Positions 36,780-45,895 are shown, counted from the stretch's first letter. The stretch is 64,000 bases of DNA from Pseudomonadales bacterium (GCA_024234675.1 JACKNU010000006.1:69842-133841); one strand, 5' to 3'. Made by a program: numbers and translations. The notes: generated from the sequence alone by a model not told the origin.

Positions 36780-36795
36780 CTGTACAAACGTACAG
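36780..36795 (+). promoter_or_regulatory. Putative LexA (SOS) box
   Basis: CTGTACAAACGTACAG is a perfect dyad fitting the CTGT-N8-ACAG LexA consensus. It overlaps the region just after a TAAAAT -10 candidate and ends 16 nt ahead of the start codon of the gene at 36812. It is conserved in the second copy at 56174. Confidence 0.55.
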
Positions 36796-36811
36796 ATATG
36801 GAGAGTGGCCA

Positions 36812-37099
36812 ATGCAAGCAGGAGACATGATCCTCGATGACAAGGTGACGTCACTTGAAGAAATTGCCAGGAGAATAATGGCGAACGGGCACCCCGAAGA
36901 CCTGGCCAGAACATGTGCCGAATCGTTCTCGGCGGTCTTCAAATATGGCCTGGAGGAACCCATCTCGAGGCGTTTCATTGATATGCATATCGAACTGCTT
37001 GAAAACCGCAGCAAGCGTTACTGGAACGAGTGGAGGGAGGAGCTGTTATCCCGACTTGATCGTTTGGAGGCGAAGGTGGATAGCCTCATTCACCAATGA
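36812..37099 (+). CDS. Unknown small helical protein, copy 1
   Basis: A 95-residue, mostly helical protein with a coiled-coil-like C-terminus (REELLSRLDRLEAKVDSLIHQ). I do not recognise a family. It follows a TCTCCGCGGAGA site and a putative LexA box, and lies tail to tail with the broken fcl copy. A paralogue with few changes sits in the same arrangement at 56206, so both were duplicated with gmd/fcl. Possible SOS-regulated gene; function unknown. Confidence 0.65.
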   Translation: MQAGDMILDDKVTSLEEIARRIMANGHPEDLARTCAESFSAVFKYGLEEPISRRFIDMHIELLENRSKRYWNEWREELLSRLDRLEAKVDSLIHQ

Positions 37100-37162
37100 G
37101 GCAGGGGAGTCGTCCCGTCCGGATGTTTAAGTTAGGCGCCGGTGCGGTGAGTTCCGCGGCCG

Positions 37163-38125
37163 TTACCGCCGCGCGCTGTCGATATTGTCCACGTACCACT
37201 GGTAGGCGTCCTGTAGGCCTTCCTTCAGGCTGATCTGGGGTTGCCAGCCGAGGTTGCGCAGCTTGGTGTTGTCCATCAGCTTGCGGGGGGCGCCGTCGGG
37301 CTTGCTGGTGTCGTACTCGATCGTGCCCTCGAAGCCGGTGACCTCGCCGATGGTGCTCACCAGCTCGGCGATGGAGCAGTCCACCCCGGAGCCCACGTTG
37401 ATGTGGGTGAGGCGCGGGTCGGTCACTGCCCGGTATTTCTCCAGCGGCAGGTTCATCACGTGGATGCTGGCCCGGGCCATGTCGTCCACGTGCAGGAACT
37501 CCCGCAGCGCCTTGCCGGTGCCCCAGATGGTGATGGTGTCGGTGCCGCTGAGCTTGGCCTCGTGGAAGCGCCGCAGCAGGGCGGGGATCACGTGGCTGTT
37601 CTCGGGGTGGTAGTTGTCGCCGGGGCCGTACAGGTTGGTGGGCATCACGCTGCGGTAGTCGGTGCCGTACTGGCGGTCGTAGCTCTCGCACAGCTTGATG
37701 CCGGCGATCTTGGCCAGGGCGTAGGGCTAGTTGGTGGGCTCCAGTGAGCCCTGCATCAGCTCGCTTTCCACGATGGGCTGCTTCGCCAGGCGCGGGTAGA
37801 TGCAGGAGCTGCCCAGAAACAGCAGCTTCTGCACGCCGTGCTGCCAGGCCTGGTGCACCACGTTGCACTCCACCATCAGGTTGTCGTAGATGAACTCCGC
37901 CGGGTAGGTGTTGTTGGCGTGGATGCCGCCCACCTTGGCGGCGCCCAGGTACACCTCGTCGATCTTCTCGTTTGCGAACAGCTCCGCCACGCCCTGCTGG
38001 TTGGACAAGTCCAGCTCGGCCCGGGTGCGGGTGACGATCTCGTTGTTGGGGTCTTTGCTCAGCTGGCGTACCAGGGCGGAGCCCACCATGCCCTTGTGGC
38101 CGGCGACGAAGATGCGCTTGCTCAT
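37163..38125 (-). pseudogene. fcl: GDP-L-fucose synthase copy 1, nonsense mutation
   Basis: The frame is the same 320-codon length as the intact copy at 57738, but codon 133 reads TAG where copy 2 has GAG (Glu in EPTNEPYALAK). The truncated product stops before the catalytic YxxxK and would be inactive. Both halves are otherwise conserved, so the mutation is recent. The promoter at 38172-38200 is intact. Copy 2 can supply the activity. Confidence 0.9.
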
Positions 38126-38171
38126 GTGCGGGGGGTACCTCTGTGGGGTGCTGCGGTGTCGTCCGGGTGCA

Positions 38172-38200
38172 ATGATAACCCTGACAAGAGTGGATGTTCA
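38172..38200 (-). promoter_or_regulatory. Shared gmd/fcl-type promoter, fcl copy 1
   Basis: Minus strand TGAACA, 17 bp, TATCAT, matching the gmd copy 1 promoter at both hexamers. Confidence 0.65.
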
Positions 38201-38294
38201 GGTTTTTTCGGCGGTATCGCGCTTTTTTTGATCTGGTTGGGGTGGGAGCAGGGCAGCCCGGGCGCGTTTGCCTCTGCACCCGCTCGCCGCGATA

Positions 38295-39724
38295 ATGGCC
38301 CTCCGCTTTTGTCACCACGGCGACTCGCGCTTGAACATTGTCAGGCTCTTTCATACCGCACGCCACCTGAAGCCGGTGCAGGTGAGCAACCGCATCACGC
38401 GCCGCTATACCCGGCTGCGGCCCTACAGGGGCGCGATGCCGGAGCTGGCGCTGCCGGCAAGGCACTGGCAGACCTATGCCCCGGTGGCGCCCTCGCTGAT
38501 GGTGGACGGGCTGGCGCATTTCCTGAACGAGTCCGGCCCCCTGTACGGCTGGGAAAACCCGGATAAGAGCAAGCTGTGGCTCTATAACCTGCACTACTTC
38601 GATGACCTGCGCGCCGAAGGCGCCGCCGATCGCGGTGCGGTACACCGGGAGCTGATCAGGCAGTGGCTGCAGGGCAACCCGCCCTTCACCGGCACCGGCT
38701 GGGAGCCCTACCCGCTGTCGCTGCGCATCGTCAACTGGCTCGCCTGGCTGCTGGCGGCCATTTCGAGCGCTCGCCCATGTACCACGGCATTATCCTCATG
38801 GACGTGCTGGATCTCATCCAGCTGGGCCAGCTGTACCGCAGCGCCGACATCGCCTGCCGCCTGCCGCGCCTGCGCGACACCGCCGGGGTCATGGCCAGCT
38901 GGCTGGGCGGCCTGCTGCACCCGGACGGGCAGATTCCCTTTTTCAACGACGCCGCCCTCGGCATCACCCCGCCGCCGCGGGCGATCCTGGAGTATGCCGG
39001 GCGCATGGGGGCGGCCACCCAGCGCCTGATGGAAGGCAGCATCCAGCACTTCGATGTCTCCGGCTACGTGGCGGTGCACGCCCGCCAGCAGGTGGCGCTG
39101 CTGGACGTGGCCCCGGTGGGGCCCGACTACCAGCCCGGCCACTCCCACGCCGATACCCTCAGCTTCGAGTGGTCGCTGTTCGGCCAGCGGGTGCTGGTGA
39201 ACTCCGGCACCTCGGAGTACGGCCTGTCGCCCGAGCGCCTGCGCCAGCGCGGCACCGCGGCCCACAATACGGTGGTGGTGAACGGCATGGATTCCTCCGA
39301 GGTGTGGAGCGGCTTCCGGGTGGCGCGCCGCGCCCGGCCCTTCGACGTGAACCTGGGCCGCGCCGGCGAGTGCGCCATCGTGTGCGCCTCTCACGACGGC
39401 TACCGCCGCCTGCCGCGCCGGGTCACCCACAGCCGCGAGTGGCGGGTGCTGCCCGGCGAGCTGCACGTGAAAGACCAGCTGGCCGGCAGGTTCCGCAGCG
39501 CCGTGGCCTACTTCCACCTGCACCCGGATGTGAGCATTGCCAGCGGCCCGCACGGTTTCGAGCTCACATTGCGCAATGGCCGCCGCTGCACCGTCGCCAT
39601 CCGCGGCGGCAGCGCCGCCATCGAGCCCAGCACCTGGCACCCGGAGTTCGGCCTGAGCGTGCCGAATAAGCGCCTGGCGGTGACCTTCGATCAGCCCGTG
39701 GTGGAGACGGTGTTTCGGTATTGA
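38295..39724 (+). pseudogene. Heparinase II/III-family protein with internal deletion
   Basis: The N-terminal part (LWLYNLHYFDDL, FTGTGWEPYPLSLRIVNWLAWLL) and C-terminal part (GGHFERSPMYHGIIL, HSHADTLSFEWSLFG) belong to one heparinase II/III-like polysaccharide lyase. They are in different frames and join near 38750. The roughly 60 to 70 residues that normally separate WLL from GGHFERSPMYH are missing. An out-of-frame deletion, perhaps between short CTGGCGGC-like repeats, explains this. The start is uncertain (ATG 38295 or TTG 38331). The protein would have processed the exported polysaccharide; now probably inactive. Confidence 0.78.
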
Positions 39725-39735
39725 GGGGGGGTGTG

Positions 39736-39752
39736 GGTTGGTTTGGATGTTT
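39736..39752 (+). repeat. Truncated tail of the palindromic site
   Basis: GGTTGGTTTGGATGTTT matches the sequence that follows the T tract at 41712 and 51359, but the palindrome itself is missing. It lies 70 nt ahead of the first CCDC90-like gene. Confidence 0.4.
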
Positions 39753-39804
39753 GGTGGATCGGTGGGTTTTGCTATGGTTGGTGCAGGTAACTCGGAGGTG
39801 TACC

Positions 39805-40137
39805 ATGTCGGCAGTGGCGTTTGACTCGTTGGAATACGCGCACCAGCTCGAGGCGGTGGGCATGCCCCGCGAGCAGGCCGAGGTGGTGGCAAAGGGGGTG
39901 ACCAGAATGTTCATCCACAATTTCGATACGCTGGTAACGCGGGATTATCTCGATACCCGCTTCACCGAGTTCGAAACCCGCATCGAGGCGAAAATGGACA
40001 GGCGGTTCGCTGACTTCCGGCTTGAGGTGCTCGGCGAAACCAGCGAGCTGCGCGGCATGTTAAGGCTGCATTCCTGGATGTTAAGCATCGTGATCGCGGT
40101 TACCCTTCTGCCCCTGGTACAGAACTGGCTCGGCTAA
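39805..40137 (+). CDS. CCDC90/DUF1640-like coiled-coil membrane protein, copy a
   Basis: A 110-residue protein. The N-terminal helix-hairpin (FDSLEYAHQLEAVGMPREQAEVVAKG) leads to LVTRDYLDTRF, a coiled coil (about 50-85), and a C-terminal membrane segment (MLSIVIAVTLLPLVQ). This is the layout of CCDC90-like/DUF1640 proteins, whose bacterial function is unknown. GGAGG precedes the ATG. It is the first of at least eight copies or fragments in 39.8-51.3 kb. Confidence 0.78.
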   Translation: MSAVAFDSLEYAHQLEAVGMPREQAEVVAKGVTRMFIHNFDTLVTRDYLDTRFTEFETRIEAKMDRRFADFRLEVLGETSELRGMLRLHSWMLSIVIAVTLLPLVQNWLG

Positions 40138-40141
40138 AAGA

Positions 40142-40161
40142 TCTCCGCGGAGATTTTTTGG
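40142..40161 (+). repeat. TCTCCGCGGAGA-T6 site
   Basis: TCTCCGCGGAGATTTTTTGG, 4 nt after copy a and 87 nt ahead of copy b. Confidence 0.88.
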
Positions 40162-40228
40162 CCGATTTTGATGTTCGCCGGGTTTACGGGTTTTGCTATG
40201 GTTGGTGCAGGCAGATCGGGGGTGTACT

Positions 40229-40591
40229 ATGTCGGCAGTGGCGTTTGACTCGTTGGAATACGCGCACCAGCTCGAGGCGGTGGGCATGCCCCGCGAGCAG
40301 GCCGAGGTAGTGGCAAAGGGGGTGACCAGAATGTTCATCCACAATTTCGATACGCTGGTGACTAAGGACTATCTGGAAAGCAGATTCGCAGCATCGGATG
40401 CGGCGATTCAGGCCCGCTTCGCCGATTTTCGGCTGGAAATGCAGCGGGAATTCGAGAAGATCCATGGGGAATTCAAGGCGGTTAACGCAGAGGCGGGTGA
40501 TTTGCGCAGCACGCTCAAATTGCACTCCTGGATGCTGGCCCTGCTGATGGGGGGCATCTTCATTCCCCTGGTTCAAAGCGTGCTGGGCTGA
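40229..40591 (+). CDS. CCDC90/DUF1640-like protein, copy b
   Basis: A 120-residue member. The first 47 residues are nearly identical to copy a. It then switches to a different coiled coil (AASDAAIQARFADFRLEMQREFEKIHGEF) and tail (WMLALLMGGIFIPLVQSVLG). The switch from identity to divergence inside the gene suggests recombination between copies. The upstream 50 bp (GGTTTTGCTATGGTTGGTGCAG) match copy a as well. Confidence 0.78.
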   Translation: MSAVAFDSLEYAHQLEAVGMPREQAEVVAKGVTRMFIHNFDTLVTKDYLESRFAASDAAIQARFADFRLEMQREFEKIHGEFKAVNAEAGDLRSTLKLHSWMLALLMGGIFIPLVQSVLG

Positions 40592-40662
40592 TCTTCGTTA
40601 CGGCTGTCGGGTTTAGTCCGGGTTTACGCTTCCTTATTGATTGCCCGATGGTCTTGGGGGCG

Positions 40663-40681
40663 TCTCCGCGGAGATTTTTGG
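40663..40681 (+). repeat. TCTCCGCGGAGA-T5 site
   Basis: TCTCCGCGGAGATTTTTGG, whose last two bases start a REP copy. The preceding 40 bp (CTTCCTTATTGATTGCCCGATGG) also precede the 41712 site. Confidence 0.88.
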
Positions 40682-40920
40682 TCGAATGAATTCGACCCTA
40701 CAAGGTGGGGGCCGGGTTCTTGGTCGAGTGAATTTGACCCTACCCTAACTCTGTAGGGCCGAATTCATTCGGCCCAGGTGTTCCGGGTTACGCCCGGTGA
40801 TTCATTGGTCGAATGAATTCGACCCTACAGCACCGCTCCCCCCGTAGGGCCGAATTCATTCGGCCCAGGTGTGCCGGGTTACGCCCGGTGATTCATTGGT
40901 CGAATGAATTCGACCCTACA
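40680..40920. repeat. REP cluster with two REPINs
   Basis: Six copies: minus at 40680-40702, a degenerate minus at 40722-40743, then inverted pairs 40752-40774/40807-40829 and 40843-40865/40898-40920. In each pair the TGTAGG heads point outward and about 32 bp separate the stems, the REPIN arrangement. Confidence 0.85.
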
Positions 40921-40998
40921 GAGTTCCGAGGCCGGTTCTGATGTTCTGCAGATAAGGTTTGGGGAGTAGGGTTTAGCAAAACCCCTTGGAGCATGGTC

Positions 40999-41340
40999 AT
41001 GGCTGCGATAGCATTTGATCCACTGGAGTACACCCACGCACTCGAACAGTCGGGCTTTACCCGCGAGCAGGCGGAGTTGGTGGCACAGGTAGGAACAGCC
41101 ATGTTTGTGCAGAATTTTGACGCCCTGGTAACGCGCGATTATCTGGATACGCGCTTTGCGGAGTTCGAGTCTCGCATACTGGCGACCATGGAGCTTCGCT
41201 TCAAAGACGTGGATACGAAAATGGAGCTTCGCTTCAAGGACGTGGAAGCCAGGTTCGGTAAGCTCTACATCATGGGCGGTATCATCATTGCCGCCACGGT
41301 CATACCCGCTCTGCAGAAGTTGTTCGTCTGGGTGGGTTAG
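40999..41340 (+). CDS. CCDC90/DUF1640-like protein, copy c
   Basis: A 113-residue member with a more divergent N-terminus (FDPLEYTHALEQSGFTREQAELVAQ) and an internal duplication of MELRFKDV in the coiled coil. The C-terminal segment GGIIIAATVIPALQKLFVW is membrane-spanning. An ATG at 40993 is an alternative start. The gene and its flanks are repeated almost exactly at 50743. Confidence 0.78.
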   Translation: MAAIAFDPLEYTHALEQSGFTREQAELVAQVGTAMFVQNFDALVTRDYLDTRFAEFESRILATMELRFKDVDTKMELRFKDVEARFGKLYIMGGIIIAATVIPALQKLFVWVG

Positions 41341-41342
41341 GC

Positions 41343-41606
41343 CTGGTCCGCGAGCAGGCCGAGGTGGTGGCAAAGGGGGTGACCAGAATGTTCATCCACA
41401 ATTTCGATACCCTGGTAACGCGGGATTATCTCGATACCCGCTTCACCGGGTTCGAGACCCGCATCGAGGCGAAAATGGACCGGCGCTTCGCTGCGGTGGA
41501 TGTGCGATTTGAGCGCATGCAGGGCAGGTTCAACCTGGTCTACTGGATGCAGGTCCTGACGTTGGCTTGTGTCGTGGTTCCGCTGCTTCGCAGCTTCCTC
41601 GGCTGA
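41343..41606 (+). pseudogene. CCDC90/DUF1640-like fragment d, N-terminus missing
   Basis: Starts at LVREQAEVVAKGVTRMF directly after the stop of copy c, without the first 20 codons, and continues to a complete tail (VYWMQVLTLACVVVPLLRSFLG). GTG 41364 is the first usable start. The same join occurs after copy g at 51085. Confidence 0.7.
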
Positions 41607-41711
41607 GCTGCTTTTTCTACCCTCTGTGCTGGCCTGATCAACGTACCGACAGGCGCGATCCGGCCGGGGTTACGACACTTCCTTATTGATTGCCCGATGG
41701 CCTTGGGGGCG

Positions 41712-41731
41712 TCTCCGCGGAGATTTTTTGG
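41712..41731 (+). repeat. TCTCCGCGGAGA-T6 site
   Basis: TCTCCGCGGAGATTTTTTGG, 128 nt ahead of the DUF4160 gene. Confidence 0.88.
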
Positions 41732-41839
41732 TTGGTTTTGATGTGCCGGTTCTCTAGCTGATAGTGGTACTGTGCAGGTATGCGGCGATGGATAAGCCGT
41801 GGAGGAAAGGGGCTTTTTTGGGCCCTCTGGGAGAGCCTG

Positions 41840-42079
41840 GTGAGTCCTACCGTTTTTCGTGACAGGGGTTATCGTTACTACTTCTTTTCCAGGGAAGAAA
41901 CGCGAAAGCATGTCCATGTTCACGGTGCGAATGGCGAGGCCAAATTCTGGTTGGAACCCGAAATTGAGCTGGCAAAAAACTATGGGCTATCCGACTCGCA
42001 ATTGGCTAAGATTAAAGAGTTGATAGAGGAGCGCCTTGATGAGCTCACCGGTGCATGGGATTCCTTCTTCGGAGGTTGA
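41840..42079 (+). CDS. DUF4160 protein (probable TA component)
   Basis: A 79-residue DUF4160 protein: SPTVFRDRGYRYYFFSREETRKHVHVH is the family core and AKFWLEPEIELAKNYGLS follows. It pairs with the overlapping DUF2442 gene, an association proposed as a toxin-antitoxin-like unit. GTG 41840 puts the conserved PTVFR motif at the N-terminus, with GGGAGAG upstream. Confidence 0.8.
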   Translation: MSPTVFRDRGYRYYFFSREETRKHVHVHGANGEAKFWLEPEIELAKNYGLSDSQLAKIKELIEERLDELTGAWDSFFGG

Positions 42080-42317
42080 GGTCACCAACATCTCCAGCCA
42101 CGGCATCTGGCTGCTCTCCGATGACACGGAATATTTCCTGTCCTATGACGATTTCCCGTGGTTCAAGGATGCGCCAGTGGGGCAAATCCTGAATGTTGAG
42201 GAGTCCTCCCCCGGCCACTTCCACTGGCCAGATCTCGACGTCGACCTCAGCAAAGAGATCATCGAGCATCCGGAGCGATATCCGTTGGTGTCCAAAGCCG
42301 GCGGGTATGCCCCGTGA
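42039..42317 (+). CDS. DUF2442 protein with hybrid C-terminus
   Basis: A 92-residue DUF2442 protein (ISSHGIWLLSDDTEYFLSYDDFPWFKDAP, DLDVDLSKEIIEHPERYPLVSKA). It overlaps DUF4160 by 41 nt. The last residues (GGYAP) come from the sequence of the CCDC90-like copy e, which begins inside this gene. The natural end was probably replaced by recombination. Confidence 0.78.
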   Translation: MSSPVHGIPSSEVEVTNISSHGIWLLSDDTEYFLSYDDFPWFKDAPVGQILNVEESSPGHFHWPDLDVDLSKEIIEHPERYPLVSKAGGYAP

Positions 42318-42570
42318 GCAGGCCGAGGTGGTGGCAAAGGGGGTGACCAGAATGTTCATCCACAATTTCGATACGTTGGTGACGCGGGATTATCTCGATA
42401 CCCGCTTCACCGAGTTCGAAACCCGCATCGAGGCGAAAATGGACAGGCGGTTCGCTGCGGTGGATGTGCGATTTGAGCGCATGCAGGGCAGGTTCAACCT
42501 GGTGTACTGGATGCAGGGCCTGACATTGGCTTGTGTCGTGGTGCCGCTGATTCGCAGTTTTCTTGGCTGA
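42307..42570 (+). CDS. CCDC90/DUF1640-like protein, copy e (short)
   Basis: An 87-residue version starting at ATG of GMPREQAEVVAKG, so it lacks the first 19 residues of copy a but keeps the coiled coil and membrane tail. It is 97 percent like fragment d by eye. The start lies within the DUF2442 gene, marking a recombination join at the same motif as d and h. Whether it is expressed is unclear. Confidence 0.6.
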   Translation: MPREQAEVVAKGVTRMFIHNFDTLVTRDYLDTRFTEFETRIEAKMDRRFAAVDVRFERMQGRFNLVYWMQGLTLACVVVPLIRSFLG

Positions 42571-42617
42571 GCAGTTTTTCTACCTTCTTTCCCCGAGTCG
42601 TTTGCTTTGATAAGCGG

Positions 42618-42908
42618 CTAAGCACTCAACGCCTGTAAGGCAAGCTCTGGGTCTGCCTCGACGATGCGCAGCAAGGACCGGGCTGCTCCCGTGGGGTGGC
42701 GGCGCCCCTGCTCCCAATTTTCGACTGTGCGCTGACTGACTCCCAGGATCAGCGCGAATTTTTGTTGGGATATCCCCAGGCGCTCGCGAATGGCCTTGAC
42801 CTCCGGCTCTGGAAAGTGGGATTGACGCGAGACTTTCTTTTTGCCCTTGGCAATCTCGTCCATTTCCCGAACGCTGGACAGCAATTTGTCGAAATTGGAT
42901 GGTTCCAT
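42618..42908 (-). CDS. HigA-type XRE antitoxin
   Basis: A 96-residue helix-turn-helix protein (VKAIRERLGISQQKFALILGVSQRTVENWEQGRR). ATG 42908 directly follows the stop of the upstream HigB-like gene. An in-frame GTG at 42917 is less likely. The partner toxin is disrupted, leaving the antitoxin alone. Confidence 0.82.
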   Translation of the reverse strand: MEPSNFDKLLSSVREMDEIAKGKKKVSRQSHFPEPEVKAIRERLGISQQKFALILGVSQRTVENWEQGRRHPTGAARSLLRIVEADPELALQALSA

Positions 42909-42910
42909 TG

Positions 42911-43200
42911 CTACCACCTGCTAACTATTTTCCTGAGTTGGTTCAGTTGTTCGCTGCTCAGATTTTCGCGTTCACCCTTGGGGTATACGTACGGCATCCG
43001 AAGTTGCTCGTCATCCACAGCCCAGTAATAGATAACCCGAATGCCACCGCGCCGTGATGGCAGAGATATCCCGAGTGTACGCCATTGGCGTAGTTGATCA
43101 AGTTTTTCTGTATGGGATTTTTCCCGTGTTATGGCCTTAGTCAGTTTGAGTCAAAAATCGTCGAAATTTTGTGTCGGTAATCGATTTGATGGAAAAGGAC
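42911..43200 (-). pseudogene. HigB2/RelE-like toxin with nonsense codon
   Basis: The conserved part reads GISLPSRRGGIRVIYYWAVDDEQLR...YVYPKGERENLSSEQLNQLRKIV. A TGA interrupts NFDDF-stop-LKLTK where the second copy (46128) has TGG (Trp). The N-terminus cannot be placed. The stop lies 3 nt before the antitoxin ATG. Confidence 0.72.
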
Positions 43201-43254
43201 CTTGGTTTCGGCGCTATCGGGTCTGCGACGTTCCGGTTGCGGTGATCAAGTGCG

Positions 43255-43274
43255 TCTCCGCGGAGATTTTTTGG
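43255..43274 (+). repeat. TCTCCGCGGAGA-T6 site
   Basis: TCTCCGCGGAGATTTTTTGG, 133 nt ahead of the truncated CopG-type antitoxin; identical context at 49045. Confidence 0.88.
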
Positions 43275-43387
43275 TCGGATTTGATGTACTACGTTACTTG
43301 GGAGTCGTGTATCGCCGGGATGAAATGAAGCTACATTGAGTCGCGTTATATCCGCTCGGGATATGCATCGGAAGGAGAGAGTGGTTT

Positions 43388-43503
43388 ATGGGCAAGGTTA
43401 AGAAAATACCCTCGTTCGCCAATGAGGCAGAGGAGCGGGCATTTTGGGAAAGCCATACCTCAACGGACTATCTCGAGTGGTCAAAGGCCGAGCCGGCATC
43501 TTT
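43388..43503 (+). pseudogene. CopG-type antitoxin truncated by IS21 element
   Basis: The first 38 codons (MGKVKKIPSFANEAEERAF...SKAEPASF) equal the intact gene at 49177. The frame then runs into the left end of the IS at 43504 and stops after 14 foreign codons. Confidence 0.85.
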
Positions 43504-43583
43504 TGCGTATTTCGGCGAACGTGACCGCCTATTCCGGGCATCGTGACCGACTTGCACACCGGTACTCGCTGGCGAGGTTGTTT

Positions 43584-44339
43584 TTACACTGACCGGTCAC
43601 CATCAGTCAATTTTGCTTTGGTTTTCCGCATGGAATCGCCGCTGAGATTCAGGCGGTGAGCGCCGTGCAAAAGCCGGTCCAGTACCGCGTCGGCAATGGT
43701 TGCCTCGCCGATGTAGTCATGCCAGTGCTCGATGGGTAACTGGCTGGCAATCAGGGTGGAGCGCCGACCGTGCCGGTCCTCAATGACCTCCATCAGGTCG
43801 TTGCGCTGGGCGGCACTGACCTTCTGGATGCCCCAGTCGTCCAGGATCAGCAGATCCGTTTTCAGGAGCTGGTTCATCAGTTTCGAGTAGGAGCCGTCGC
43901 CGTGGGCAATGCGCAGCATCTCGAACAGGCGCGGCAGGCGCAGGTAACGGACCGAGAAGCCCCGCCGGCAGGCCTCGTTGCCAAACGCGCAGGCCAGCCA
44001 GGTCTTGCCGCAGCCGGTGGGCCCGGTGAGGCAGAGATTCAATGACTGCCGCACCCAGTCCAGGGTGACCAGGGAGGCCATCCGTGGTTTCTCCAGCCCC
44101 CTGGGGTGACGGTAGTCGATGTCCTCCACACAGGCCCCTACTCGCAGTTTCGCGGCTCTGAGCAGGCGGTCAAGCCGCCGGTTCTCCCGGTAGAGGATTT
44201 CCCGGTCCACCAGCATGGCCAGGCGTTCTTCAAAGCTCAGTTCCGCCACAGCGGGTTGTTCCAGCTGCTCCTCCACGGCCTGGAGCATGCCGGTGAGTCG
44301 CAGGGTGTGCAGGTGTTCGCGGGTTTGTTGCATCAACAT
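43584..44339 (-). CDS. istB: IS21 helper ATPase IstB
   Basis: A 251-residue AAA+ ATPase. Walker A is GPTGCGKTW and Walker B LLILDDWG. It assists target choice by IstA. It follows istA with a 17-nt gap. Full length. Confidence 0.92.
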   Translation of the reverse strand: MLMQQTREHLHTLRLTGMLQAVEEQLEQPAVAELSFEERLAMLVDREILYRENRRLDRLLRAAKLRVGACVEDIDYRHPRGLEKPRMASLVTLDWVRQSLNLCLTGPTGCGKTWLACAFGNEACRRGFSVRYLRLPRLFEMLRIAHGDGSYSKLMNQLLKTDLLILDDWGIQKVSAAQRNDLMEVIEDRHGRRSTLIASQLPIEHWHDYIGEATIADAVLDRLLHGAHRLNLSGDSMRKTKAKLTDGDRSV

Positions 44340-44356
44340 GGGTTGTCTCCTTGAAT

Positions 44357-45895
44357 TCAGTGGTAGTAGCCGGCACCGCGGACGTTGTCGTGCAGCGGCA
44401 AGTCATCCTGCAAATGGGCGTCGCCCTCCAGCGTTTGCTGGTCCAGACCCTGCTTGAGGATGGAGGCGATGCTCTGGTAGTTGATCGAGCGAATGGCCAG
44501 GGCCCGCTCACAGGCTTTTTCCAGGCGTGCCTTGCTGTAGCGCCGACTGAGGTTGAGCAGCCCCAGGCAGGCCCGGTAGCCGTGCTCGGGGTGGGGCCGA
44601 TTTTCCAGTTGCTGCTGGACCACCTGCCGGGTGCAGGGGCCAATGTCCTGGGCCCAGCGCAGGAAGCGGCCGGGTGACCATTCGCGGTGGGCCCGATGGG
44701 AACGGGGCATGTGATCCACCAGGGTGCTGAAGCGCTGGGGTCCGTAGCGGGCATGCACGGCGACCCGGTTGCCCTTGTAGAGAACTTTCACCGTCTCGGC
44801 GGTCAGGCGCACATCCAGGGTCTGGCCGACCAGGGCATGCGGCACACTGTAGAAGCGCTTGTTGACGCTGATGTGGTAGTCGATGCCGGGTTTGGCCTTG
44901 CACCACTCGGCATAGGCATAGGGGGAGCTGGGCAGGGGCCTGAGCGCCGGCCGATCCAGTTGTTCGTAGAGATCCCGGCGACTGACACTCTGCCCCTGGA
45001 AGTGACGTTCGTTGAGGTCGGGCAGCAATTCGGCGATGGCCTGGTTGAGTTCCGGGAGGGAGAAGAAGGTGTGGTGCCGCAGACGGGCCAGTATCCAGCG
45101 TTCGACCACTTGCACTGCTACCTCGGCCTTGGCTTTATCCTTCGGTTTTCTCGGCCGCGCCGGTAACACGGCGGTCTGGTAGTGCACCGCCATTTCGGCA
45201 TAGGTGGTGTTGATCACCGGGGTGTAGCGATTGGCATCGGTCACCCCGGCCAGCAGGTTGTCCGGGATCAGCAGCTCGCTCACACCCTCGTAGAACTGGA
45301 ACATCCGCTGGTGGGAGGCTATCCAGTCCGACAGGGACTGGGTCCAGGTGGCCTCGGCATAGGTGTAGCTGGAGGCACCGAGCACGGCGACGAAGACCTG
45401 TGCCTGGCGGATCTCACCGGTGTGGCGGCAGATGACCGGCACGGTGGGGCCGCAGTAGTCGATGAACGTTTTCTCACCGGCGCGGTGGACCTGACGCATA
45501 CTGCGCCGCTGCTTTTTGCGCCATTGCCGATAGTGGTGGCAATACTGGGTGTAGCGATAGGCCCGGGTTTCATGCACGGTGACGTGTTCGGCCCAGAGCA
45601 GTTGCAGTGTCACGCCTTTGCGCTTGAGCTCCTGGTGGACCTGGAAGTAATCGGGCTTGGCAAAGCGCGAGGGCTTTTCGGTGGCGGGGAACAGCAGGCG
45701 CTCCAGCCGGACTTCATCCGTACCGTCGGGCAAGGGCCAGCTGACCCCCTTGGCGGCGGCCAGGTGGAGGTATTTGCAGACCACCCCCTTGGAGACGCCA
45801 CAGGCGCGGGCGACCTTCTCATTGCTGAGTTTGGCCTCGTACTTGAGACGCAGAATCTCGGTGATTTGACGCATAGGAATCCTCGTTGCGGGCAT
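44357..45895 (-). CDS. istA: IS21 transposase IstA
   Basis: A 512-residue transposase. It has an N-terminal HTH (ITEILRLKYEAKLSNEKVARACGVSKGVV) and a DDE core with FIDYCGPTVPV, the PDNLLAG motif and a later Glu in PKDKAKAEVAVQ. Intact. It is distinct in sequence from the IstA at 46581, though related. Confidence 0.92.
   Translation of the reverse strand: MPATRIPMRQITEILRLKYEAKLSNEKVARACGVSKGVVCKYLHLAAAKGVSWPLPDGTDEVRLERLLFPATEKPSRFAKPDYFQVHQELKRKGVTLQLLWAEHVTVHETRAYRYTQYCHHYRQWRKKQRRSMRQVHRAGEKTFIDYCGPTVPVICRHTGEIRQAQVFVAVLGASSYTYAEATWTQSLSDWIASHQRMFQFYEGVSELLIPDNLLAGVTDANRYTPVINTTYAEMAVHYQTAVLPARPRKPKDKAKAEVAVQVVERWILARLRHHTFFSLPELNQAIAELLPDLNERHFQGQSVSRRDLYEQLDRPALRPLPSSPYAYAEWCKAKPGIDYHISVNKRFYSVPHALVGQTLDVRLTAETVKVLYKGNRVAVHARYGPQRFSTLVDHMPRSHRAHREWSPGRFLRWAQDIGPCTRQVVQQQLENRPHPEHGYRACLGLLNLSRRYSKARLEKACERALAIRSINYQSIASILKQGLDQQTLEGDAHLQDDLPLHDNVRGAGYYH

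Noticed and set aside
37086..38645. Long 519-codon minus-strand frame
   Set aside because: It is the Arg/Gly-rich shadow of the fcl copy 1 gene in another frame; the true product matches fcl copy 2.
40680..40920. CRISPR array
   Set aside because: Repeats are palindromes in alternating orientation with conserved spacers and no cas genes, which fits REPINs instead.
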